This document shows, piece by piece, positions 25,524 to 32,333 of a stretch of DNA of 64,000 nt (the first letter of the stretch is position 1; every line of letters begins with the position of its first letter). Source of the stretch: an uncultured Muribaculaceae bacterium. GTDB taxonomy: Bacteria; Bacteroidota; Bacteroidia; Bacteroidales; Muribaculaceae. The translations under genes and the position numbers were made by a program. A model generated the notes under the pieces. It was not told where the DNA came from and did not search any database. It saw only the letters and a program-made list of their open reading frames with translations. The stretch lies in contig CAJUPZ010000003.1 of the NCBI GenBank assembly GCA_910588065.1, positions 62,001-126,000 on the forward strand, given 5' to 3'.

Positions 25524-26065
25524 AACTCTTTTTGAAAGCATTGACAGCCCTTATGCTCTTGACAGCATCGGCATTCGAGTGCTCTGCCGCCGGTAAATGC
25601 TGCAAACTCCCCGCCGGTTTCGCTTGGGGCGCAGACCTCGGTGGCGCTATAGACCTTACAGGAAATGACATGTCGGCGCTGGCTATCGAAGCCCGATTCG
25701 GCTACCGCAGAGGCATTGTCGACTTCGTTGGTATCGGTGCCGGCATAGACATGGTGGTAAACAACAGCAACCGCATATTCCCGGTATACGCCGCACTCCA
25801 GACAAACTTCAGCACCCGTCCGTCGCTCTGTTTCCTTGACGCACGCATAGGATGCGCGTTCGCAAACCTCGCCGACAACCAGAACCAGACTGCTCTCTTT
25901 GCATCACCCGGTCTGGGAGTAAACCTCGCCAAGGGCAAGACATTCAGCTCATACCTCATCCTCAGCTATCAGTACATCGGCCTCAAAGACTATCACGACA
26001 GTGAGACAATCCACAACCTCAACGGCATTCACATGGCTGCCGTGAGGCTGGGAATATCATTCTGA
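25520..26065 (+). CDS. small exported beta-barrel-like protein
   Basis: 181 residues with a signal peptide (residues about 1-23, ending ECSAA) and a body of alternating beta strands ending in the aromatic-terminated MAAVRLGISF, as in small outer-membrane barrels. ATG overlaps the prmA stop, so the two are cotranslated although their functions look unrelated. No named family is recognised. It ends 4 bp from the convergent gene at 26070. Confidence 0.7.
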   Translation: MKLFLKALTALMLLTASAFECSAAGKCCKLPAGFAWGADLGGAIDLTGNDMSALAIEARFGYRRGIVDFVGIGAGIDMVVNNSNRIFPVYAALQTNFSTRPSLCFLDARIGCAFANLADNQNQTALFASPGLGVNLAKGKTFSSYLILSYQYIGLKDYHDSETIHNLNGIHMAAVRLGISF

Positions 26066-26069
26066 ACAA

Positions 26070-27017
26070 TCAATTGCCAAAGGTGAGGGTGGTCACAAAA
26101 TTGCTGCCACCGTCATAGATGTCGCGGCTTGAATACTCAAGCTGAATAAAACTGCCGTCGGACGCAAACCAGGTGGCCTGCATACCGTTGCCGGGAAGAA
26201 CCGCCCTTGCAGGTATGCCATAGCGGCTGCTCAGAAGCGAATACACCGCATTGTACCGTCCGCGGTTATAGCCCGGGGTGGCATAATAGAGCTGTGTGCG
26301 CGTCAGGCCGTTGTCACCATAGTAAACAATACCCTCCGGCCACATATAGTTGAGCTCCGACACATTATTTATATATATGACATTGTTGTCGTAGCCTCCC
26401 ACATTGTAGCCTGAATTATACAGCTGCTGCAGCGACTGGCTGAATGACAAGCCGAAAGACAAACCGAACAATGCACGCACAAAAGGCACACGGCGGGTGG
26501 GACGCCATGCAGGCGGTGGCAGCGGGCGAACCCACGGACGTGGCACCGGACGACCCGGACGCATCGCCACACCGTGCGGTGGGCGGTGGTTAGGCCGATA
26601 ATTGTGCTGCGGCGGACGTTGGCTCGGGCGGTGGTTGTTGTGCTGCGGTGGGCGCTGACCCGGGCGGTTGTTGTTATGCTGCGGCGGGCGCTGACCTGGA
26701 CGGTTGGCGTTGTTGTTATGCTGCGGCGGGCGCTGACCCGGACGGTTAGCGTTGTTGTTGTTGTGCTGCGGCGGACGCTTACTCGGGCGGTTGTTGTTAT
26801 TCTGCGGCGGACGCTGACTCGGGCGGTTGTTGTTATGCTGCGGCGGGCGCTGGCCCGGGCGGTTGCCTTTGTTGTTATGCTGCGGCTGTCTGCGGTTCTC
26901 CGTTGTGCGCTCTTTGCTGTGCGACTCTCCGCGGCCGTGACGCTGGGCGGCTGTCTCCACCGGCGCGCCCACTATGAGAGCCGCGCTCAGTATTATCATC
27001 ATTAATCTACTTCTCAT
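26070..27017 (-). CDS. exported Asn/Arg/Pro/Gln/His-repeat protein
   Basis: 315 residues from the ATG at 27017, giving a signal peptide (RSRLMMIILSAALIVG...). Residues about 40-165 are a low-complexity tract of units like NRPGQRPPQHNNN, roughly nine of them, with variants NRPSQRPPQ, NRPSKRPPQ and HRPSQRPPQ. The C-terminal 150 residues look folded (QSLQQLYNSGYNVGGYDNNVIY, RGRYNAVYSLLSSRYGIP). The repeat is basic and His-rich, which could bind metal, nucleic acid or glycans. I do not know the family. The DNA repeat unit is about 39 bp and is translated, so this is not a CRISPR array. Confidence 0.8.
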   Translation of the reverse strand: MRSRLMMIILSAALIVGAPVETAAQRHGRGESHSKERTTENRRQPQHNNKGNRPGQRPPQHNNNRPSQRPPQNNNNRPSKRPPQHNNNNANRPGQRPPQHNNNANRPGQRPPQHNNNRPGQRPPQHNNHRPSQRPPQHNYRPNHRPPHGVAMRPGRPVPRPWVRPLPPPAWRPTRRVPFVRALFGLSFGLSFSQSLQQLYNSGYNVGGYDNNVIYINNVSELNYMWPEGIVYYGDNGLTRTQLYYATPGYNRGRYNAVYSLLSSRYGIPARAVLPGNGMQATWFASDGSFIQLEYSSRDIYDGGSNFVTTLTFGN

Positions 27018-27130
27018 AGCACTCTGTCTTTTATGTTTTGATATTATGACACTCAAAACCGCCCATAGTTTACATACGGACCCGATTTTTTAAAATTTAT
27101 TTTCATTCAATACAAAAGTAAGCAAAAATA

Positions 27131-27162
27131 TTTGCAATTCGTAACCTCAACAATTATCTTTG
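27131..27162 (+). promoter_or_regulatory. pyrE promoter
   Basis: TTTG (27131-27134), 20-bp spacer, TATCTTTG (27155-27162), full consensus. Predicted start near 27167, about 48 nt before the pyrE ATG chosen here. Confidence 0.8.
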
Positions 27163-27214
27163 CAAAAGATTTCCGGTTCAGGAAATGTTTTTTTCACTTT
27201 CAACACCTACTTCC

Positions 27215-27853
27215 ATGAAACCTTTAGAAAGAATTTTAGCCGAAAAGCTTCTAAAAATCAGTGCCATAAAGCTTCAACCTGAGCTACCCTTCACCTGGGC
27301 CTCCGGCTGGAATTCACCTATATATACCGACAACCGCAAAACCCTCTCATATCCCGAAGTGCGCAGCTTCATCAAAGTGGAGATGTGTCGCCTCATCCTT
27401 GAAAACTTCCCCGCTCCCGACGCTATAGCAGGTGTGGCCACCGGTGCCATCGCAATGGGTGCCCTTGTTGCCGACACTCTCGGGCTCCCCTACGTCTATG
27501 TGCGGTCAACCCCCAAGGATCACGGCCTTGAAAACCTCATCGAAGGCAACCTCAAGCCCGGACAGAAAGTTGTCGTTATCGAAGACCTCATCTCTACAGG
27601 CGGCAGCAGCCTCAAGGCCGTCGAGGCTATCAGAGCAGCCGGATGCGAGGTTGTCGGCATGGCCGCTATTTTCACATACGGATTCCCCCTCGCCGTACAG
27701 AGATTCAAGGATGCCAATGTCAGCCTCCTCACCCTCAGCAACTACAACGCGATGCTCGAGGCCGCACTTGAGACTGAATACATCCGCGAGGAAGACATCG
27801 ACACCCTCAAAGAGTGGCGCAAAGACCCCGCAAACTGGACAGCGCGCCGCTGA
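27215..27853 (+). CDS. pyrE: orotate phosphoribosyltransferase
   Basis: 212 residues, normal for the family, from the ATG at 27215. The enzyme joins orotate to PRPP to form OMP in pyrimidine synthesis. WASGWNSPIYTDNRKTLSYP is the N-terminal orotate-side motif and VVVIEDLISTGGSSLKAV (about residue 118) is the PRPP loop. Two small genes follow closely, an SRPBCC protein and a lipoprotein. carA/carB of the same pathway lie at 44.6-49 kb. Confidence 0.95.
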   Translation: MKPLERILAEKLLKISAIKLQPELPFTWASGWNSPIYTDNRKTLSYPEVRSFIKVEMCRLILENFPAPDAIAGVATGAIAMGALVADTLGLPYVYVRSTPKDHGLENLIEGNLKPGQKVVVIEDLISTGGSSLKAVEAIRAAGCEVVGMAAIFTYGFPLAVQRFKDANVSLLTLSNYNAMLEAALETEYIREEDIDTLKEWRKDPANWTARR

Positions 27854-27879
27854 TATTTCCAACACATACCCATAAACCG

Positions 27880-28299
27880 ATGGCTAAATACAAAAGCAAG
27901 CCGGTGGTTATCAACCACCCGGCCGAAGAAGTTTTTGACAAGATAAGCAACATAGGAGCATACCAGCAGAAGCTTGACGAACTCCCCGCCGAAGTGCGCG
28001 AGAAGCTCGGTCAAGTGCGCTTCGACCCCGACGCGATCGTTATCACTGCAGCCCCCGTGGGCGAGATTCGCTTCGCCGTTAAAGAGAAAGTGCGCCCCGC
28101 TTCCGTCACCCTCTCCGCCGAGCAGTCGCCCGTGCCCCTGTTCCTGACGGTGCGCCTTGAACCCGAAACCGACTCATCAACAAACGCCGTGAGCGAAATC
28201 GACGTCGAGATTCCCGCAATGCTCAAGCCGATGATAGGTGGCAAAATGCAGGAAGCCGCCGACAAATTCGGCGAGCTCATAGCTACATTCTTCGCATGA
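27880..28299 (+). CDS. SRPBCC/START-like small protein
   Basis: 139 residues beginning MAKYKSKPVVINHPAEEVFD, which has the opening (short beta strand, then PAEEVFDKISN) of SRPBCC fold proteins. It ends with a long helix (LKPMIGGKMQEAADKFGELI) that would close the ligand cavity. The ligand is unknown. Lies 26 bp after pyrE and overlaps the next gene by 4 bp (ATGA). Confidence 0.75.
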   Translation: MAKYKSKPVVINHPAEEVFDKISNIGAYQQKLDELPAEVREKLGQVRFDPDAIVITAAPVGEIRFAVKEKVRPASVTLSAEQSPVPLFLTVRLEPETDSSTNAVSEIDVEIPAMLKPMIGGKMQEAADKFGELIATFFA

Positions 28300-28781
28300 A
28301 ACACCCCCTTGTGGCGCTATGCTGCGCCGCAATCTGCTGCTCATGCACCTCTGTTGACGACGACCGCATTCCCGCCGCCCCGGTGAGAATAGAATTCCCC
28401 ACCGTCGGCACCTGGAACACCTACGGCGTTGCCGGAGCTCTTGACCACCGCAGCTTCATAAAATCTCAACGCATCCCCGCAGGGTTCCCCTACTCCGAAG
28501 CTTCGGCAACCGGCTTCGGCGGAGTGCTCCTCGTCGGCAGCTATGACAACACCCCGCTCGCCTACGACCTCGCATGCCCCGTCGAAGCTAAGCAGGATGT
28601 GCGCATAGCCGTAGACGCCGAACACGCCACCGCCTATTGCCACGTCTGCACAAGCACATACGACATCTTCCGCACAGGCGCACCACTCTCAGGCCCGGCC
28701 GCCGACAAAGGCTACGCCCTGACCCGCTACCGCGTTGCTAACAGCTCATCAGCCCTCTCCTACATGATCATAACACGCTGA
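28296..28781 (+). CDS. small lipoprotein, unknown function
   Basis: 161 residues with a lipoprotein signal (LVALCCAAICCSCTSVDDD; lipidated Cys probably about 17). The body is beta-rich and contains no motif I recognise. Its ATG overlaps the stop of the SRPBCC gene, so it is the last gene of the pyrE transcript. Confidence 0.7.
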   Translation: MKHPLVALCCAAICCSCTSVDDDRIPAAPVRIEFPTVGTWNTYGVAGALDHRSFIKSQRIPAGFPYSEASATGFGGVLLVGSYDNTPLAYDLACPVEAKQDVRIAVDAEHATAYCHVCTSTYDIFRTGAPLSGPAADKGYALTRYRVANSSSALSYMIITR

Positions 28782-28849
28782 GCGCCGCCTAATTTACCGC
28801 TGATTGCCAGCCCATTAGCATTTTTACACAAAATTTCTCCCCTCAAATC

Positions 28850-28880
28850 ATTGTATGTAAAGAAACATTTTGTAACTTTG
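28850..28880 (+). promoter_or_regulatory. tRNA-His promoter
   Basis: ATTG (28850-28853, three of four to TTTG), 19-bp spacer, TAACTTTG (28873-28880). Start is predicted near 28885, 17 nt before the tRNA. Confidence 0.65.
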
Positions 28881-28901
28881 CAGCGCAAAACCAACCAACA
28901 T

Positions 28902-28979
28902 GGTGAGCATAGTTCAGTTGGTTAGAACGTCGGATTGTGGTTCCGAAGGTCGTGGGTTCGAATCCCACTGTTCACCCCA
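28902..28979 (+). tRNA. tRNA-His (GTG)
   Basis: A 78-nt cloverleaf with encoded CCA. The extra 5' G (28902) pairs opposite the discriminator C, the identity mark of tRNA-His. D-arm GTTCAGTTGGTTAGAAC, anticodon GTG at 28937-28939, T-arm GGGTTCGAATCCC. Followed by a strong terminator. Confidence 0.97.
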
Positions 28980-28985
28980 CCTTGC

Positions 28986-29023
28986 AAAGCGTGTCGATTT
29001 TACCATCGGCGCGCTTTTGTTGT
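28986..29023 (+). terminator. tRNA-His terminator
   Basis: A 13-bp stem with two G-U pairs (28986-28998 with 29005-29017), loop TTTACC, whose 3' arm runs into a T-rich stretch. Confidence 0.75.
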
Positions 29024-29065
29024 TATACAGTCTCGTTACAATATCATTAATATTCTGTTGCCGTT

Positions 29066-29097
29066 TTTGTCCCCAAATATTCACATTGCTATATTTG
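29066..29097 (+). promoter_or_regulatory. retropepsin gene promoter with start at the ATG
   Basis: TTTG (29066-29069), 20-bp spacer, TATATTTG (29090-29097), full consensus. The -7 box ends 5 bp before the ATG at 29103, so the predicted transcript is leaderless or nearly so. Confidence 0.75.
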
Positions 29098-29102
29098 CAT
29101 AC

Positions 29103-30095
29103 ATGAAACAGCGCTTCATCACACTCATCGCTATCATTGTAATTCTCGCCACCTCTGCCTACATCGGCATGGTGTTCCTCTCCTCGCAGGACAACCTCAC
29201 CGCCGAACGCACTCAGGGCCCCCTCGGCATACTCCCACTCAGAGGCAACCCCCTCGAAGCCGAAGTAATTCCCGGACTCCGATTCAAAATCGACACCGGC
29301 AGCGACATCAGCACAATCACCCGCAAAGACCTCGACCTGCTCGACTCACTCGGATTCACCGTCAACGAATCCTTCTACCCTGTTTTCGGCAGAGACGGCA
29401 ACGGCAAAATACTCTTTGAGACAAAGCGCTACTCCGTCCAGCTCCCCCTCCTCAACTACACATTTTATGAAGACTCCCTCGGCAACCGCAACGCCGTGGG
29501 CAGCTGGAGCACCGCAAACATCCTGTCAAATGTCGACTTCGCCCCATCCCGCACCGGCCAGAGCGTTCTCGGCATAGACTTCCTGCAGAAATTCGCCATC
29601 GAATACCTATACAACAACCGCGCCATCGCGCTCTACCTCACCCCGCCGGAAGGCTACGACAAATGCCTCGACCTCACCCCCTCCATGAGCGTATTCACAT
29701 CGCTCTGGCTCGGCAAAAGATACTTCTCCGACTTCACCGTCAACGGCGAAACATACTCATTCTTCCTCGACACAGGCATTCGCAACGCCCTCATTAAGCT
29801 TCCCGCGGATGCCAACACATCGTCAAGCCTCAGGGCCGACACAGTATCATCAGCATTAGGCTCATTCGAAGCCCTTGTTGACGACCGCGCATACATTGAA
29901 ATGGGCAACCGCCTTGTAAACGGCTCCGCGTACTACTACGACAGCCGTGAGGAACACTACGCATTCAACCCCCTCAACCTGTTTCTTCAGGACATTCTCA
30001 TCGACTTCGCAGGCGGCTCCATCTCCCTACGCCCCATCTACAACAAACTCACCACCACCCCCGGCCTTGTAACCACCGTCACCACCATCCCCTGA
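29103..30095 (+). CDS. membrane-anchored protein with two retropepsin-like aspartyl protease domains
   Basis: 330 residues from the ATG at 29103. An N-terminal hydrophobic helix (FITLIAIIVILATSAYIGMV) is a signal anchor. The first domain holds RFKIDTGSDISTITR (about residue 62) and the closing GIDFLQKFAIEYLYNN; the second holds FFLDTGIRNALIKL (about residue 220) and LQDILIDFAGGSISLRP. Each DTG triad plus the later hydrophobic-Gly/Asp block is what a retropepsin half contains. Two in one chain would form a single-chain dimer like pepsin, facing the periplasm. Longer readings upstream run through the tRNA and promoter and are rejected. Confidence 0.8.
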   Translation: MKQRFITLIAIIVILATSAYIGMVFLSSQDNLTAERTQGPLGILPLRGNPLEAEVIPGLRFKIDTGSDISTITRKDLDLLDSLGFTVNESFYPVFGRDGNGKILFETKRYSVQLPLLNYTFYEDSLGNRNAVGSWSTANILSNVDFAPSRTGQSVLGIDFLQKFAIEYLYNNRAIALYLTPPEGYDKCLDLTPSMSVFTSLWLGKRYFSDFTVNGETYSFFLDTGIRNALIKLPADANTSSSLRADTVSSALGSFEALVDDRAYIEMGNRLVNGSAYYYDSREEHYAFNPLNLFLQDILIDFAGGSISLRPIYNKLTTTPGLVTTVTTIP

Positions 30096-30197
30096 CCTTA
30101 CCCAGATTCCACCCACCCGAATGTAAGGGCGCCAATACATCGCGACCGCCCCATCCCCCGCCCTGCGCCCTATAAGAATTACCGCTCACGCGGTGAT

Positions 30198-30501
30198 GAG
30201 CGCCCGGAGGGTGCGGTTATTTTGTTAACCGCATGCGCAGCGTGCGGATTGCCGGCGCATTATCCATATGGTGCCGGAGGTACCACACTTGAACGGAGCT
30301 ACGGTGATTCCCACCCGCGGCGAGCGGGTGCATCCCACCGCCCTTATGTTATGGGGTGTCGGTGACGTCTGAGCGCAGGATGCGCGATTATTTTGTTAAC
30401 CGTATGCGCAGCGTGCGGATTACCAGCAGATTACACACATGGTGCCGGAGGTACCACACCTGAACAGAGCTGCGGTAATTCCCACCCGCGGCGAGCGGGT
30501 G
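30198..30501 (+). repeat. tandem pair of about 132-bp units within mosaic B
   Basis: 30198-30330 and 30371-30501 read nearly the same from GAGCGC to GCGAGCGGGTG, at a 171-173 bp period. A third, shortened unit lies at 30851-30941. Each unit carries the TTATTTTGTTAACC box and the 20-bp ATGGTGCC word at matching places. Confidence 0.85.
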
Positions 30502-30748
30502 GCCAGACAATAGCGTGGCGGTGGAGCGTAGCGACACCCCACGTTAGCGCATTCCCCAAAAAATAAGACCCGCGGTGAGCGTGGTCGCGAGAAAGCGCCC
30601 CATCTAACGTGGCGTCGGAGACGTCTGAGGTTCGGAGAACCGATGCCGTCAGAAACCCCAGCACGAGCGCGAAGCGCGAGGCCTGGGGTATGGAGGCCCA
30701 CCCTCTCCTCTGAGCCTCGTGAGAGGCGATGCTGTGAGGCTATCTCGC

Positions 30749-30772
30749 GACCCCCTCACAGGGGTCTTTTTT
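30749..30772 (+). terminator. rho-independent terminator inside mosaic B
   Basis: GACCCC-CTCACA-GGGGTC followed by six T residues. It points toward the DUF6291-type gene, so it would stop read-through before the promoter at 31002. Confidence 0.85.
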
Positions 30773-30961
30773 GATGGTGGCACCCTGATCGTGGGGTGTC
30801 GCTACGCTCCCTTACCCACGGCTATCTCCATGTCACCGCGCTGCGGTGATGAGCGCCCGAAGGGTGCGTTTATTTTGTTAACCGCGTACGTAATGCGCGG
30901 ATTATCAGTGATATACCAAAAATGGTGCCGGAGGTACCACACCCACAAAAATAAAAACTCA

Positions 30962-31009
30962 CAAATGTGCAAATTCGCATAAATCCGCCCAATCCGCATA
31001 TTACCTTTG
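30962..31009 (+). promoter_or_regulatory. promoter and operator-like block of DUF6291-type gene B
   Basis: The 26-bp block 30962-30987 is identical to the block in front of gene A (9212-9237, minus strand). In both places it stands exactly 14 bp before a TACCTTTG -7 box (31002-31009 here). The centre is TGCAAATTCGCA. Confidence 0.8.
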
Positions 31010-31030
31010 CACCATCAAACCCACACAACT

Positions 31031-31600
31031 ATGAAGAAAAACATCACACTCCGCGCCGAATGGGTCATCGCTACCCTCGCGCTGCCTCAGGCAATCAAAC
31101 TCATCGTTCTCGAAGCCGTACTCGCCTACATTGTCAACGGCTACATCACCGAAATCGCTGACCCTCAGGCGGCTGAGGTGTTCGCCACAATCAAGGCAGA
31201 CTATGACGCCCGCGAAGCCAAGAGGAAGGAGAGAGCAGAAAAGCGCGCCGCCGACCGCGCCGCAAACAAAGCCCAAAATTCCCACGCCATCCCCGGCGTG
31301 CTCCCCAAAATCCCCGCGCCCGATCTGCAGCAGAGAATTGAAAATGAGCGTTTTGCAAGATTCGCCCGAGATGCCCGCGGGCTGTCTCCCTTCAAATACA
31401 TCGATGCCGAACTTGCCGGCGAGCTCGCCCTGCAGATTACCGTCTGGTGGCGCGCTCACCCCACTGAGGAGATGCCCACAACGGGACGTCTGCGCCGCGA
31501 GTTTGAAGAACGCTTCAACGGGCTATACTCAGAATACGGCTCGCAGATAGACCGCGACCGCTGGCTGCGCAAAGTGTCCCCCTACTTCCCCCAACCCTGA
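31031..31600 (+). CDS. DUF6291-type protein (copy B)
   Basis: 189 residues from the ATG at 31031. It shares with the copy at 8610-9161 the N-terminal pattern (KKNITLRAEWVIATLALPQA against RTKTNITFRTEWLDAIETL), a basic helix (REAKRKERAEKRAADRAANK) and WWRAHPTEEMPTTGRLRREFE. Overall the two are diverged homologues, not a recent duplication, yet their upstream control blocks are nearly identical. The biological role is not known to me. It stands alone on its strand, after mosaic B and before an opposing membrane-protein gene. Confidence 0.75.
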   Translation: MKKNITLRAEWVIATLALPQAIKLIVLEAVLAYIVNGYITEIADPQAAEVFATIKADYDAREAKRKERAEKRAADRAANKAQNSHAIPGVLPKIPAPDLQQRIENERFARFARDARGLSPFKYIDAELAGELALQITVWWRAHPTEEMPTTGRLRREFEERFNGLYSEYGSQIDRDRWLRKVSPYFPQP

Positions 31601-31665
31601 CGCCAACCACTCGAAGAGCCCCACTCCCCCGCCACATAATATATATATATATGCCCGCGACAATC

Positions 31666-32220
31666 TCAATTGAGCGTGTGACATCTGTAATGCTGGAGTC
31701 TTTTTCTTATAACGCGCTGAATGATAAAAAGTATCATAACAGTTGAAATAGGTAGAATATAAACTTCCATATTGGCAATGATATAGCCATAACTTACGGT
31801 TTCAAAATCTAATATGGTTACGCGTCCGTCCGGATATTGAGCTCCCATTGCTTCCAACTTATGCACTACATAATCAAAAATCTGACGGTTATTCATATTT
31901 GCGTATTCGCTCAGCCTTGACATCAACTCACGGATACTATCGATTCCAATAACCAAATACGATACACATATTGCCAGCATGAGTAATCCTATTGGAATCT
32001 TCCTTACACGGCATGCGCTGATTCCCACCCGGATACCCTGAATCAAACACAGAAGCGCTAACGCAGCTGTAACTGCCGGCTGCAAATATTCACATACATA
32101 GACAGATGCATCGACATAGCTCCACCCTAACAACGGTTTAAGGAGAAGAAGAAAACCAACGCACAGTGAATACAGCGGTAAGCCAATGACTGAGATAAAA
32201 AGAATAACAATAGTTTTCAT
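31666..32220 (-). CDS. orphan four-helix membrane protein
   Basis: 184 residues with four hydrophobic segments, among them VILFISVIGLPLYSLCVGFLLL, TAALALLCLIQGIRVG, IGLLMLAICVSYLVIG and VYILPISTVMILFIIQ, and a short basic C-terminus. The gene is visibly more AT-rich than its neighbours, suggesting acquisition from outside. No family is recognised; a DUF2975-like arrangement is possible but unproven. An 18-bp perfect palindrome lies 81 bp upstream of its start. Confidence 0.65.
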   Translation of the reverse strand: MKTIVILFISVIGLPLYSLCVGFLLLLKPLLGWSYVDASVYVCEYLQPAVTAALALLCLIQGIRVGISACRVRKIPIGLLMLAICVSYLVIGIDSIRELMSRLSEYANMNNRQIFDYVVHKLEAMGAQYPDGRVTILDFETVSYGYIIANMEVYILPISTVMILFIIQRVIRKRLQHYRCHTLN

Positions 32221-32300
32221 AATTGCGAAGAATCCGGTTGGTGGAGATATGTGATAATATTATCGAAGGACGTTTCCGTTAAACCAAATCTCTACCAAGC

Positions 32301-32318
32301 TAAAACCGATCGGTTTTA
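32301..32318. promoter_or_regulatory. 18-bp perfect palindrome
   Basis: TAAAACCGATCGGTTTTA lies between the acyl-CoA synthetase stop (32334) and the start of the orphan membrane gene (32220). It could be an operator for the latter or a weak hairpin terminator for the former; no T-run follows. Confidence 0.55.
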
Positions 32319-32333
32319 ATTCCTATTGGATTG

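Larger units (their letters stand above)
30110..30960 (+). repeat. GC-rich repeat mosaic B
   Basis: This stretch of about 850 bp between the retropepsin gene and the DUF6291-type gene B has no believable gene. It contains three copies of ATGGTGCCGGAGGTACCACA (30268-30287, 30439-30458, 30922-30941), three TTATTTTGTTAACC boxes (30217, 30388, 30870), a hairpin with stem ACCCCAG/CTGGGGT (30655-30689), GGCGTCGGAGACGTC and repeated CCCACCCGCGGCGAGCGGGTG. The same words appear in mosaic A. A true terminator lies inside at 30749-30772. Confidence 0.85.

Noticed and set aside
26560..26890. CRISPR-like regular repeats
   Set aside because: The repeats are in frame and encode NRPGQRPPQHNNN units without unique spacers, and no cas gene is nearby.
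28900..29102. Coding frames through tRNA-His
   Set aside because: They read through the tRNA and the consensus promoter of the protease; the protease start at 29103 explains the real protein.
31637..31651. TA dinucleotide run as a mobile-element end
   Set aside because: A simple AT microsatellite; no inverted-repeat ends or transposase accompany it.
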